Assembly: GCA_949152475.1 (NCBI GenBank)
Contig: OX424557.1
Coordinates: 26,969,462 to 27,033,461 of the forward strand
Direction: 5' to 3'
Length of the DNA stretch: 64,000 nt
DNA from: Terebella lapidaria
Lineage: Eukaryota; Annelida; Polychaeta; Terebellida; Terebellidae
Every line of letters starts with the position of its first letter. Within the stretch, counting starts at the first letter, position 1. This document shows positions 35,479 to 45,789 of this stretch, piece after piece. A model generated the notes under the pieces. That model was not told the DNA's origin and ran no database searches. It saw only the letters and a list, made by a program, of their open reading frames with translations. The position numbers and the translations under genes are program-made.

Positions 35479-38037
35479 ATGTCCGGCGAAAACGACGAAA
35501 CTGCCCCAGGGAAGACAGGAGGTGAAGAGGAAGACTCTTCGCGGACGGCCTCACTTGCGGACGAGGAAGACAGCGGTTCGCGGAAGCCGACCTTTGCGGA
35601 AGAGGGAGACGACCGTTCGCGGAAGACGTTCGCGGAAGACGACCGTTCGCGGAAGACGTTCGCGGACGACAACCGTTCGCGGAAGACGACCTTGGCGGAA
35701 GAGGCCGACGACCGTTCGCGGAAGACAACGTTCGCGGAAGACGACCGTTCGCGGAAGAGCAGCTTCACAGCCAGGGGTAGACGGGACGTTTCGACGAGTG
35801 AGGAGCAACCAGGGAGGTCGAGACCTTCCATGGGCCAGTCGACTAGTCAACAGAGACCCCGGAGCCAGACACCCGACAACCGTTTTCTTTTCAGACACGA
35901 CTCTGGGTGGCAGCACGATCGAGACAGGGAGAGGTCAACCTACCTTGAGAGCGTTAGGAGGGGCCCCGAGTTCCGACGAGTGCTGGGACCGGAGTACGTC
36001 AATCTGGACGGGGAGGACGGCGAAATCTGGGCGAGGAGGGATCGGCTACAGCTACCGGAGCAGAGTCCAAGTGTGGCACCTCCAGAGAATGCAGCATTGA
36101 GACGGCTTTGGGACCAGTCCCAGCAGCAGTCTGGTGCAACAGAGCAGCAGTCTGGTGCAACAGGGCAGCGGTCGGGTGTGACGAGTCGACAAACGGGAGT
36201 GACTGGAGGACGGGTTACTTGGGCTCCGACCCAAGAGAGCAGCTCGAGAGGGAGAGGACTTTTCGCGGAAGAGAACATTCGCGGACGAGAGGCATTCTTC
36301 GGCGACAGGGACGCTTGCAGCCGGGGATCCTTCGTGGATGAACGGGCTCGTGGGCGAGGGGGAGTCTTTGGTGACGAGGACGCTTGTGACCGGGGAGGGC
36401 CCTTCGCGGACGACCACGTTCGCGGACGAGGACGACTCGCGGAAGAGAGTGTTCGCGGAAGAGAGGAGTCTTCACCCAGACGGCGGCTCGACGAAAGGAG
36501 TGATCCAGGCGACCAATCTTCCTTTCCAGTTTTTCAGAATAGACGGGGAAGACCATTCGCGGATGAGCCGGTTCGCGGAAGACTCGCGGAAGATGGCGTT
36601 CGCGGACGTGCATCTTTTGTGGAGGGACGTCTCCGAGACATCTTGGCGGACGAGCCCGTTCGCGGAAGACTCGCGGAAGACGGCGTTCGCGGAAGAGGCC
36701 TGTTCGCGGAAGAACTTCTTCGGGAGCTGTTGGCGGAGGAGTCCGTTCGCGGAAGGTTCGCGGAAGACAGTGTTCGCGGAGGGTTCGCGGAAGACAGCGT
36801 TCGCGGAAGAGGGAGGTCTTCACCCAGTCGACAACCGAGACAGCCAGCCTCCTGGAGAAATCCAGCTTCTATTTCAGTCACCCAGGGAGGCCGGAGACAG
36901 CACCCTTTCTCATCATCGGGCGATGAGGGGCCTTCATCTGATGGAGGGACCGACAGCAGCCATGGTTACCCAGGACGGGGGAGGAGACCACCGAGGCGGG
37001 GACCGCCGCTGCACCGACGAAGCCCTAGGCCGAGACGGAGGCAGGAGGACTCGTCGTCCGAGGACAGCACAGTCTGGAATCAGAACGGCAGAAGGAACCG
37101 GAAGATGCTGACCCCTGACAAGTTCGATGGGACTTCCATAGAGTGGCCGGTGTACCGGGCCCACTTTGACGTCATCGCAGAGGTCAACGGATGGAGCAAG
37201 CGGGAACAGGGCGTCTACTTAGCCGGGAGCTTGACAGGAGAGGCGCGACGAATGCTGACCAGCCTGAGTCCTGCAGACCGGAGGGACATCGACGTTCTGA
37301 CCGACAAGCTGACCCTACGATTCGACCCTGACTGTCAGGAGGAGTCCTACAAGGCGACCTTGGGACAGAGAACCCGCAGGAAGGCAGAGACACCCCAGCA
37401 GTACGGCTATGAGTTGCAGCGACTGGCCGGCCGTGGTTATCCGGATCTGAACTCCGCAGCTCAGGAGGCTATCGCCTTAGACCACTTCTGGAAGGGCCAT
37501 CCAGATGGGGACATGAAGGTGATGGCGCTCATGAGGAAGATGAAGACCATGGAGGAGGCCATAGCGTTCGTGACCCAGTACGAATGTGTCAAACCCAAGC
37601 CTGGGAAGCCGGTGATGTCCATAGAGTCGGAGGACTCCGAGCCAGCTCTAGGACGGGTCCTACAGCTGTTGAAGAACCAGCAGGGAGGCGAGATTACCAC
37701 CAGTGGGCAGCAGAGCAACCAGCCGAACGTAGCGGGTCTACCCAGACTTCCCTACTTCAAGGGGCTCTTTGAGAGCCAAGACAGGAAGCTGGATCGACTA
37801 ATCGAGCTGTGTGAGCAGGTGCTATCCATCAAGCCGAGGGCCGCCACTGCTGAGAACAAGGGACCAAGCGCTAGGCCGGGACCAGATGACTGTTGGTACT
37901 GTGGGAAGCCGGGTCATCGGAAGTACCAGTGTCCAGATCGGCCGCCACCTCGGACCAAGGAGGAGCGCTTGAGTCGACTAATCGAGGAGATTGGTGAGCG
38001 GAACAGTTTGACAGACGAGGAGTCGGAAAACCAGTAG
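35479..38037 (+). CDS. gag: Gypsy gag polyprotein
   Basis: A frame of 852 residues. The first half is low-complexity and charged, built from FAEE/FAEDDRSRKT and VRGR words that are the translated form of the GTTCGCGGAAG DNA word. A retrotransposon gag domain follows (near 550-700; WPVYRAHFDVIAEVNGW, then TLRFDPDCQEESY). One zinc knuckle of CX2CX4HX4C form (CWYCGKPGHRKYQC) lies near 811-824. The family's role for gag is to form the particle and bind RNA. Part of the element at 34519-45477. Confidence 0.88.
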   Translation: MSGENDETAPGKTGGEEEDSSRTASLADEEDSGSRKPTFAEEGDDRSRKTFAEDDRSRKTFADDNRSRKTTLAEEADDRSRKTTFAEDDRSRKSSFTARGRRDVSTSEEQPGRSRPSMGQSTSQQRPRSQTPDNRFLFRHDSGWQHDRDRERSTYLESVRRGPEFRRVLGPEYVNLDGEDGEIWARRDRLQLPEQSPSVAPPENAALRRLWDQSQQQSGATEQQSGATGQRSGVTSRQTGVTGGRVTWAPTQESSSRGRGLFAEENIRGREAFFGDRDACSRGSFVDERARGRGGVFGDEDACDRGGPFADDHVRGRGRLAEESVRGREESSPRRRLDERSDPGDQSSFPVFQNRRGRPFADEPVRGRLAEDGVRGRASFVEGRLRDILADEPVRGRLAEDGVRGRGLFAEELLRELLAEESVRGRFAEDSVRGGFAEDSVRGRGRSSPSRQPRQPASWRNPASISVTQGGRRQHPFSSSGDEGPSSDGGTDSSHGYPGRGRRPPRRGPPLHRRSPRPRRRQEDSSSEDSTVWNQNGRRNRKMLTPDKFDGTSIEWPVYRAHFDVIAEVNGWSKREQGVYLAGSLTGEARRMLTSLSPADRRDIDVLTDKLTLRFDPDCQEESYKATLGQRTRRKAETPQQYGYELQRLAGRGYPDLNSAAQEAIALDHFWKGHPDGDMKVMALMRKMKTMEEAIAFVTQYECVKPKPGKPVMSIESEDSEPALGRVLQLLKNQQGGEITTSGQQSNQPNVAGLPRLPYFKGLFESQDRKLDRLIELCEQVLSIKPRAATAENKGPSARPGPDDCWYCGKPGHRKYQCPDRPPPRTKEERLSRLIEEIGERNSLTDEESENQ

Positions 38038-38060
38038 GGCTCATACCAGCCCCCAACCGT

Positions 38061-41000
38061 ATGGGCCATTGGCAGGTGTGTGCACGGCTTCACAGGCGAG
38101 AAGCTCGACGAAGACGTGAAGAACACATTGCCAGGGGGGAATTTTTAGTTTCACAGATTTTTAATAGGTTTTTCCGGTGTGCATCCGAAGTAACTGGATG
38201 GGCGCAGGAGGAGCTCGAGGATCGAATTCTCGACTATTTGGAGGGCAAGCCTGTCAACACAGACGGGAGTGCCAATGTACAGCAAACCGATGGAGCCGTG
38301 GAGCGTCTAATGCCCCGCGGAGACGTCAAGGAAATGCAGACCGATGGAGCCGTGGAGCGTCTAATGACCCGCGGAGACGTCGACGAAATGCAGACCGATG
38401 GAGCCGTGGAGCGTCTGGGGACCCACGGAGACATCAACGAGGTTTCTGCTAGCAGCAAGGAGAACCAACAGGTTACAACCTTGAGGCTGGAGGCTGCGAA
38501 ACAGCAGGGACCCCCCTATGCAACTGAACCACAAGCGGCCGTGAAAGAGGAGACGGAGGGCCGGTGGAGCGGAATGACCAAGGGGCCAGCGCAGCAGCTA
38601 TTGCTGGTGGACGACTCATTACTTATCCGGAGCGGCGGTTCCGAGGGGAGTGATTCCCTTAAGACTGACAGAGAGGACCAGGGTGGTGCATCACTGTGGG
38701 TGGACGACTCAGTACTTATCCAGGGCGGCGTCCCTGAGGAGAGTGGCAGCTCTCTTAAGATTGACAGAAATGGCCAGGTGGTGTCGCTGTCAGCCGGTGC
38801 CCGAGGCACATTGGCGTGGTATGCGGCGTGCCACGTTATGGGGAAGGCGACTCGTATGTTGGTGGACACGGGTGCCTCTTCCACCGTTCTGGACGAGTGT
38901 CTCTTCGACCAAATGGATGACGAACATAAAGCAATGATAAGGCAGACGAGAATAAGGTTACGGGCAGCAACCGGAGACTACTTACAGGTTCAAGGAGAGA
39001 TGACAGTTCAACTTCTACTGGGCACACGACTCGTGTCGGCAGATGTACTGGTAGCCAAACTAGGGATCCCGGGAGTGTTGGGGCTTGATGTACTTCAACA
39101 GATTGGGGGACAGCTGGATCTGCGTAAGGGCGAGTGGCAGGTGGGCGACACTACCGTAGTGATGAGCTCGGGCCACGAGGGCGCCGTCTACACACTGGTG
39201 ACGGAGGAGACGGTCGTCTTGCCACCCTTTTCAGAGATGATGGTGGACCTCAAGCTGACAGGAAGTGAGGGAGGAGTTCCGAAGGCCGGCCTCGTGCAGT
39301 CCGCAAGAGAGCCGTTGGAGGACGACCCCCTCGTAGTGGGACGAGCCCTGGTACGACCCCGAGGACGCCTGGTACCGGTGGTACTTCTGAACGCCGGCGC
39401 TGGAGCTTGCACTGTGCTGATGGGGACCATCCTAGCCGAGCTTCACGGAATAGAGGCCGTGATCGACCTGGGATTTCGTCCCGATGGAGGGAAAACAACC
39501 CAGAATGAACCTAAAAGGGAACAGTGGTACCGGGAGGAGAGCGGGAGGGAGCATGAGCCCCTTACACCAAACTCCACCAAGTGGCGGAACCGGACGCCTG
39601 AGCAGCCCGAAACCAGAGTGCACGCCATGCACGCAGAATCGTCGACGAAGACACCAGAGTGCCCGGAGCATTTAGAACCGCTCCTGGAGGGAATGCATCC
39701 GAACTTGACGGAAAAGGAGGTGGAGGTCGTCAGCGATCTCCTTCGACGCCACCAGCAGGTCTTTATGGGACCAGATGGGAGGTTGGGCCGGACGTCCCTG
39801 GCGAAACACGTCATCGACACGGGAGATCACCCCCCGATCAAGCAGCCTCTGAGGAGAGCCCCGTACTACCAACAAGAGCTGATCGAGGACGAGGTCGACA
39901 AGATGTTGAAAGCTGACGTTGTGGAGCCAAGTGACAGTCCATGGTCGTCTCCCATCGTGCTAGTGAAAAAGAAGGATGGTGCACTGAGATTTTGCGTCGA
40001 CTACCGCCGTCTAAATGATGTCACCCGGAAGGATGCGTACCCCCTGCCTCGAGTCGACGAGAGTTTTGATACCTTGTCAGGAGGACGATATTTTTCGACG
40101 CTAGACTTGGCTAGTGGTTACTGGCAGGTCGAGATGGACGACAGGGACAAGGAGAAGACGGCGTTCACTACCCGTAGTGGACTCTATCAATTTAAAGTGA
40201 TGCCGTTTGGATTGGCGACGGCCCCGGCTACTTTTGAACGTCTAATGGAGCTGGCACTGAGGGGACTCCAATGGAAGCGTTGTCTAATTTATTTGGACGA
40301 TGTCGTCTGTCTTGGAAAGACTTTCCAAGAAGCCGTGGACAACCTCGAGGACGTGTTCCGGAGACTGCAGGCTGCCGGGCTGAAGCTGAAACCCGCCAAG
40401 TGTGAGCTGTTTCGACAACAGGTCAACTTCCTGGGCCATGTCGTGTCCGACCGAGGCATCCAGTGCGACCCTGCCAAGGTCGAAGCTGTAACAAAAATGG
40501 TTCCTCCGACCACCTTGACAGAACTAAGGAGCTTCCTTGGGTTCGTGGGGTACTACCGCAGATTCATCCCTGACTTTGCCACCCGAGCGGGACCCCTCAA
40601 CCACCTGTTAAAGAAGGAAGTCAACTACCATTGGAGCGAGGCTCATCAGCAGGCGTTCGAGGCGCTGCGTCAACCCCTGACCGAGCACCCCCTGCTGGTG
40701 TACCCTGACATGGACCAAGAATTTATTTTAGATACTGATGCTAGCGGCTACGGAGTGGGAGGCGTCTTATCCCAAGTGCAGGACGGACGAGAGCGGGTGA
40801 TCGCCTATGCTTCCAGAACCCTGAGGGACACCCAGCGGAATTACTGCACCACCAAGCGGGAGCTCCTGGCCGTCGTCAGTATGATACACCATTTCAGACA
40901 TTTCTTGTGGGGGAGAGCGTTCTTACTACGAACCGACCACGCCTCTCTCAAGTGGCTACTGAACTTTCGGGATGCGGAAGGAATGATCGCTAGATGGGCA

Positions 41001-43133
41001 GCTCGCATCGCCAGCTACGCCTTCAGGTGTGAGGTCCGACCGGGAGTACAACACGGGAATGCAGACGGGATGTCCAGATGCCGACAGTGCCGGAGACCGG
41101 ATTGTCCCGCCCCTCGCCACACCACAAGACCCGAAGGAGAAGAGGAGGCCTGTCCGACTCAGGAGGAGTGTCCCCTACCCCTGGAGGACCTCTCTGACGA
41201 GGATCTGCTTCCACCGATCAGCGGAGAAGGATGGAGCCCCGGAGGACCTCAAGTTAACATCTTGCGGGAGGTCCCTGTGGAGCCCTGGACGGAGGACTAC
41301 TATTGCGGAGATGGAGTCGGGATATTCCAGATCTGGGAGGTGCGCTGCCAGGAGGACCCGAGGACGACTACCCAGCCGACCGAGGAATGCCTGCCTGACC
41401 GGAGCCCCCCACAGACGGAGGAAGGAGCCAGGAGCGTCTGCAGAACCCTGCATCAGCTCCGCCCCTCTGCCTGGGTTTGGTTTCTCCTGATGATGCTCCT
41501 CGCACTGCATGGTTTGGGACCGGAGGTTGTGGCCGGAGCAGCGATCGGCGCGACGGCCGACGTGTGGATGCGCTGCCGAGAGGAGCCCTTCCTGGACCCA
41601 TGCCCCAACCCTGTGCTCCGAGATCCAGACAAACAAATGCTAGCTGTCACGCGGGCTATGGCTACGGGAGGACGCCGGAATCCGATGGAGGGAGCCCCGG
41701 AGGCCCAGGTCCTGAATGGTTATTCCCAGGAGGACCTAGTGACCCTTCAACGAGCCGACCCTGAAGTTGGAGGCATCCTCGGGTGGAAGAATATTTTCAC
41801 TGAGAGACCTGCATGGCCCGAAGTCAGAACAAAAAGTCAGCAAATGAAGACTCTGTGGCAACAGTGGGACCAGCTGGAGCTACGTGATGGGCTTCTGTAC
41901 CGGCGGTACCAAGCGGCTTGCCAGAACGCACCAATCCATCAACTGGTCGTTCCACAGGTCCTGAGACGCGCCGTCATGAAGGAGGTCCACACCGGCAAGC
42001 TGATGAGCCACCAGGGAATCACCAAAACAGTCCACCGACTAAAAGCGAGAATGTACTGGCCGGGTATGACGAAGGACGTGGAGCGTTGGTGCCGGGAGTG
42101 CCTGAAGTGTAGTGGGAGAAAGCCGCGACCGGGGCCCAAGTACCACCCCATGGGAAATCTACCGGTAGGCGATCGGCTAGAAAGGGTGGCCATGGACATT
42201 TTGGAGCCTGGAACGATCACCAATTCTGGGAACCGGTATATACTGGTCGTGGGTGATTATTTCACCAAGTGGACTGAGGCCTACGCTCTACCCAACCATG
42301 AGGCTCAGACGGTGGCGGACGTCTTTGTGACTGAGTTCGTGTGCCGCCTGGGAATGCCAGCCAAGATACACACCGACCAGGGACGAGAGTTCGAGAGTAA
42401 GCTTTTCCTTGAGATGATCAAGATCCTAGGAGGGGAGAAGACTCGGACGACCCCTTATCACGCCAAATCAGACGGGATGGTCGAGCGATTCAACCGGACC
42501 CTGCTGAACCTTCTGGCCGTGGTCGTGGACGAGAACCATGACGACTGGGACGACCATCTGCCCTACGTGATGGCGACTTATAGAACATCAGTACACGAAA
42601 GCACCGGGTGTACACCATTTCGAATGATGATGGGACGGGAGGCAACCACCCCATTGGACCTGAGGTACCGGACGAAACCGGACGATTTGGGAGGACCAGT
42701 CCCCGAGTGTGCGTCCGAATACGTCGAATGGGTGAAGGAAGCCACCATACAAGCTCACGAGACTGCCCGAGAGTGCCTGAAGACGGCTACGGTGCGACAA
42801 AAGCGCCATCATGACATAAAATCAGCCGCTCGACATTTTCCGGTGGGCACCTGGGTGATGTATTGGTACCCTCCAAAGGCTAGACCAAAACTAGGACTAG
42901 GGTGGACGGGACCTTATCTCGTTGTGAAGTCTCATCTCGGATGGATGGTGTCCATACAAGATCGACCCGGTGGCAAGATTAAAGATGTCCACATTGACAA
43001 TATAAAAAGGTGCTGGTTCACCCCTGAAACCGACGCCTGGATACCCAATCCGGACGATGTGACCCCAGTCCGGACCCCCAGTGATGACGAGGGACGAGTG
43101 GAAAACAGCGGGAATGCAGTCCAAACGATGTAA
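38061..43133 (+). CDS. pol: Gypsy pol polyprotein
   Basis: A frame of 1690 residues in a different frame from gag, as is common in the family. Domains in order: retropepsin (VDTGASST near 267), reverse transcriptase (LDDVV near 743), RNase H (DTDASGYGVGG near 891), an integrase zinc-binding region (near 1316-1350, CLKCSGRKP) and an integrase core (MDILEPG near 1378). Three copies of an 18-residue repeat (MQTDGAVERLMTRGD) occur near 80-130. Between RNase H and integrase a strongly hydrophobic stretch (VWFLLMMLLALHG, near 1135) is unusual for pol. Part of the element at 34519-45477. Confidence 0.92.
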   Translation: MGHWQVCARLHRREARRRREEHIARGEFLVSQIFNRFFRCASEVTGWAQEELEDRILDYLEGKPVNTDGSANVQQTDGAVERLMPRGDVKEMQTDGAVERLMTRGDVDEMQTDGAVERLGTHGDINEVSASSKENQQVTTLRLEAAKQQGPPYATEPQAAVKEETEGRWSGMTKGPAQQLLLVDDSLLIRSGGSEGSDSLKTDREDQGGASLWVDDSVLIQGGVPEESGSSLKIDRNGQVVSLSAGARGTLAWYAACHVMGKATRMLVDTGASSTVLDECLFDQMDDEHKAMIRQTRIRLRAATGDYLQVQGEMTVQLLLGTRLVSADVLVAKLGIPGVLGLDVLQQIGGQLDLRKGEWQVGDTTVVMSSGHEGAVYTLVTEETVVLPPFSEMMVDLKLTGSEGGVPKAGLVQSAREPLEDDPLVVGRALVRPRGRLVPVVLLNAGAGACTVLMGTILAELHGIEAVIDLGFRPDGGKTTQNEPKREQWYREESGREHEPLTPNSTKWRNRTPEQPETRVHAMHAESSTKTPECPEHLEPLLEGMHPNLTEKEVEVVSDLLRRHQQVFMGPDGRLGRTSLAKHVIDTGDHPPIKQPLRRAPYYQQELIEDEVDKMLKADVVEPSDSPWSSPIVLVKKKDGALRFCVDYRRLNDVTRKDAYPLPRVDESFDTLSGGRYFSTLDLASGYWQVEMDDRDKEKTAFTTRSGLYQFKVMPFGLATAPATFERLMELALRGLQWKRCLIYLDDVVCLGKTFQEAVDNLEDVFRRLQAAGLKLKPAKCELFRQQVNFLGHVVSDRGIQCDPAKVEAVTKMVPPTTLTELRSFLGFVGYYRRFIPDFATRAGPLNHLLKKEVNYHWSEAHQQAFEALRQPLTEHPLLVYPDMDQEFILDTDASGYGVGGVLSQVQDGRERVIAYASRTLRDTQRNYCTTKRELLAVVSMIHHFRHFLWGRAFLLRTDHASLKWLLNFRDAEGMIARWAARIASYAFRCEVRPGVQHGNADGMSRCRQCRRPDCPAPRHTTRPEGEEEACPTQEECPLPLEDLSDEDLLPPISGEGWSPGGPQVNILREVPVEPWTEDYYCGDGVGIFQIWEVRCQEDPRTTTQPTEECLPDRSPPQTEEGARSVCRTLHQLRPSAWVWFLLMMLLALHGLGPEVVAGAAIGATADVWMRCREEPFLDPCPNPVLRDPDKQMLAVTRAMATGGRRNPMEGAPEAQVLNGYSQEDLVTLQRADPEVGGILGWKNIFTERPAWPEVRTKSQQMKTLWQQWDQLELRDGLLYRRYQAACQNAPIHQLVVPQVLRRAVMKEVHTGKLMSHQGITKTVHRLKARMYWPGMTKDVERWCRECLKCSGRKPRPGPKYHPMGNLPVGDRLERVAMDILEPGTITNSGNRYILVVGDYFTKWTEAYALPNHEAQTVADVFVTEFVCRLGMPAKIHTDQGREFESKLFLEMIKILGGEKTRTTPYHAKSDGMVERFNRTLLNLLAVVVDENHDDWDDHLPYVMATYRTSVHESTGCTPFRMMMGREATTPLDLRYRTKPDDLGGPVPECASEYVEWVKEATIQAHETARECLKTATVRQKRHHDIKSAARHFPVGTWVMYWYPPKARPKLGLGWTGPYLVVKSHLGWMVSIQDRPGGKIKDVHIDNIKRCWFTPETDAWIPNPDDVTPVRTPSDDEGRVENSGNAVQTM

Positions 43134-43136
43134 ACG

Positions 43137-43372
43137 ATGACGGGAGCGTTCGCGGAAGAACCGTTCGCGGAAGCAGCGTTCGCGGAAGCAGCGTTCGCGG
43201 AAGTACCGTTCGCGGAAGCACGTTCGCGGAAGCAGCGTTCGCGGAAGAACCGTTCGCGGAAGCAAGCGAAAAACGTTATTTCGTTCCACGACAATGCTTT
43301 TTCCCCCAGATCCCTGGTCCGCGCCTTTTCTATATAAGCAGGCCGGCCTACGATTCCGTCATCACTTCAACC
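43137..43372 (+). promoter_or_regulatory. Internal copy of the LTR-like motif array plus TATA box
   Basis: Eight GTTCGCGGAAG words at 43145-43262 are followed by TATATAAG at 43331-43338, about 40 bp before the ATG of the third frame. The LTR has the same order, word array then TATATAAG. I infer a second promoter for the third frame. This is read from layout only. Confidence 0.45.
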
Positions 43373-44461
43373 ATGAACACACCAACTCTGCAGATCATTG
43401 AGATACCCGCATTTGCAGACGAAGATTTCGGGGACGTTCCAGATTTCGACTTGGCTGACTTTCTGCCCCTTGAAGTCGACAAGATGAGCGACCCACCTAC
43501 CAAGCCTGACCGGAAGCGGGAGCGCTCGAGGAGCCGGGAGCGTCGTGAGGAGCCCCGAGGAGGTCGACGGTCCCCTGCCCGGAAGTTGTCCACCGAGAGA
43601 GGGCGACGCTGGTGCAGCCCCTGCCGGATCCACGTGACGGCATCCAACTTTAGCCGACACGTGGCGACCAAACACACGCAGAAGGAGGGGCGGCACCTCT
43701 GCAAGATGTGCAGCCAGCGATTCGCCCGCCGAGCTGACAGAGACCGGCATGAGACGTCGCATGCCAGCGGCAACACCCTCAAGCCAGGACGGAGGAGGAC
43801 GACGACCGACACGCCCGTGTCCGACCCCCGAGATGGTCCGACTACTGTGTCTGCCCCTGAGCTGAAGACTGTCAGCTTTGCGGCCAGCGGGACGACCAGC
43901 TCCACGCCGTCAAGCCCCCGGGAGGACGCCCCCAGGTCAGAGGACGCCCCAGACCCCGAGGACGACCCCCCGAATAGCGAAGAGGAACCGGAGTCTCAGC
44001 AGGAGCGGAGAGAGGCGGAATCCCCGGAGGCCCCCACCCCCGAGGACGACGGACCCCCCGTTCCCAGAGACTCGGCCCCTACCTACAAGCCCCTAGACCT
44101 GAGTTGGTACCTCAAGCCCGTTCCGGAGGAGGAGGACCAACTGCGACCGTATGTGGAGGGCCTGGGCAGAGCGGTCACTGCCGGAGAGAAGGCCCTGGAG
44201 GACCTGGCATCCACGATAGCCATGGGACGACGCCACCTCACCCAAGCGGAGGCTCGGCTCCAAGCCAAGGAGGAGCAGAGACAGCTCGAGGCCGAGGTGC
44301 TGCAGCTGCGAGGGGAGGCCTCTCAACGAGAGAAGAGCCACCGGAAGGAGCTGCGAGCCCACGTCCGAGAGACCAAGCTGCTCCGGGAACAGCTCCGAGC
44401 ATATACAGACACTCGAGACAGGCTGGCGGAGACGTCCGAAAGCGAGGTGGATCGCCAGTGA
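43373..44461 (+). CDS. Gypsy third frame: C2H2 zinc-finger protein
   Basis: A frame of 362 residues between pol and the 3' LTR, where some Gypsy elements carry env. This one has no signal peptide or membrane segment. It has an acidic start, a basic RS/RE-rich stretch (47-70), and two C2H2-type fingers (81-101, CSPCRIHV with HVATKH; 110-130, CKMCSQRF with HETSH). A Pro/Glu-rich middle and a probable coiled coil (about 265-350, EEQRQLEAEVLQL) follow. It is more like a nuclear nucleic-acid-binding protein than an envelope. Its role is unknown. Confidence 0.8.
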   Translation: MNTPTLQIIEIPAFADEDFGDVPDFDLADFLPLEVDKMSDPPTKPDRKRERSRSRERREEPRGGRRSPARKLSTERGRRWCSPCRIHVTASNFSRHVATKHTQKEGRHLCKMCSQRFARRADRDRHETSHASGNTLKPGRRRTTTDTPVSDPRDGPTTVSAPELKTVSFAASGTTSSTPSSPREDAPRSEDAPDPEDDPPNSEEEPESQQERREAESPEAPTPEDDGPPVPRDSAPTYKPLDLSWYLKPVPEEEDQLRPYVEGLGRAVTAGEKALEDLASTIAMGRRHLTQAEARLQAKEEQRQLEAEVLQLRGEASQREKSHRKELRAHVRETKLLREQLRAYTDTRDRLAETSESEVDRQ

Positions 44462-44581
44462 AGTGGAGGGAGAGAGCCCTGTAAACATCAGACAGGCAGG
44501 AAAAGACGAAGAAGGAGGAAGAAGAGAAAAGAAGAGAGAGAAAGGATCAACGGGGACGTTGATCTCCAGAAAGGGTGGAGT

Positions 44582-45477
44582 TGTAACAAAACCATGCAAC
44601 TGCCGCGCTGAAACGTTCGTTAGGAACGGTCACGTGATCTACAAAGTCCACTTGCGAAGACACCGTTCGCGGAAGAACCGTTCGCGGAAGCACGATTGCG
44701 GAAGCATCATCAGCGGAAGCATCGTTCGCGGAAGAACCGTTCGCGGAAGCACGATTGCGGAAGCATCGTCAGCGGAAGCATCAGTCGCGGAAGCACCGTT
44801 CGCGGAAGAGGAGCCTTCGCGGAAGAACCGTTCGCGGACGCAGTCTTCACCACGTGGAGAAGAGTGCGGAAGATACGTTCGCGGACGAAGATGCGCGCGC
44901 AGCCACCCTGGCTATATAAGGGAGAGCGGACGGCCGCTCTGAGAGCACTGCAACAGCGACATCGACCGTGGGGAGATCGTCACCGCCACAGCCAAGGGAC
45001 TCGACGAACTCCGTGCGGACGACTCCTTCTTCAGGGCCTTAGAGTCAACCGGGATTTAGACCGACTACCTGGAGAAACCATTCGACTAAGCGGGACGGGA
45101 AACTTCAACGGGAAGGGACAGAGAGACGCCGCCGGCTAAGAACTCTTTTTAGTTGTGCCCTCGTGCACTATTTATTTTTGAAATGTGATCATACAGTGCT
45201 CCATGTCTGAACTTCATATTTGTACGTCACGTGGGTGACCAGCCATACAATTGTAAGTTGATTTGATGTATATAAATCTTCAATTTATTTACATCTGAGT
45301 TGCTTCTTGCCTAAGTGAAGCCGGTGAGCTACGGAGTGATGATACACCAGCGTTGGGGGACACCAATTTAGTGACGGCTCTCGAATCACAACGAGCGGGA
45401 GTTACATAAAGTCTATACGATCAGAGAAACCAGGTTTTTTGGGCCACACCGAAAACAAGTCATTACCAAACGTCACA
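44582..45477 (+). repeat. 3' LTR of the Gypsy element
   Basis: 896 bp with the same start, word array, TATATAAG and end as the 5' LTR, with no difference noticed in the parts compared. CATG follows it, as it precedes the 5' LTR. Confidence 0.92.
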
Positions 45478-45664
45478 CATGCAACCATCCATGTTCTGAT
45501 CTTACCAGGGCTGTAACTCCACTCCACCCCCCTACCTTAAGCCCCCAAAGAGGGACATATGAGCGGGGAGAAGAGATGAGCAGAATAGAAAAGAGGAAAT
45601 GAAGGAGGTTGGAAATAATTGAAAACAATGGAAATGAAAGCAATACTTGTACTGAACAAAACGG

Positions 45665-45789
45665 GGCCCAAGTATCATATCCTGCGCCTTCCTCTATATT
45701 CAATAAGGATTAAAAAGATGACAGACGGATTAAATGGCATTCATTTAGTGGACGAGTAGTATTAGGGCGCAGTGTATGATACTTGGGCC
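45665..45789. mobile_element. 125-bp hAT-type MITE, copy 2
   Basis: Same length and ends as the element at 11122-11246, flanked by a perfect 8-bp target duplication CAAAACGG (45657-45664 and 45790-45797). The interior matches (tggcattcatttagtggacg) with few differences. Non-coding. Confidence 0.9.

Larger units (their letters stand above)
34519..45477 (+). mobile_element. Ty3/Gypsy LTR retrotransposon, looks whole
   Basis: An 11-kb element with two LTRs of 896 bp each (34519-35414 and 44582-45477), starting TGTAAC and ending GTCACA. They agree wherever I compared them, so the insertion is recent. CATG stands outside both ends, a 4-bp target duplication (perhaps 5). Parts in order: gag, pol (protease, RT, RNase H, integrase) and a third frame with zinc fingers; no envelope-like gene. 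Integrase after RNase H places it in Ty3/Gypsy. No obvious breaks are seen in the three frames. It lies in the hAT-like layer. Confidence 0.93.

Noticed and set aside
35400-36881. Several minus-strand frames rich in Ser/Arg/Pro
   Set aside because: Shadows of the repeated word in gag on the opposite strand.
42897-43294. Minus-strand frames rich in RERCFRER repeats
   Set aside because: Antisense readings of the word array between pol and the third frame.
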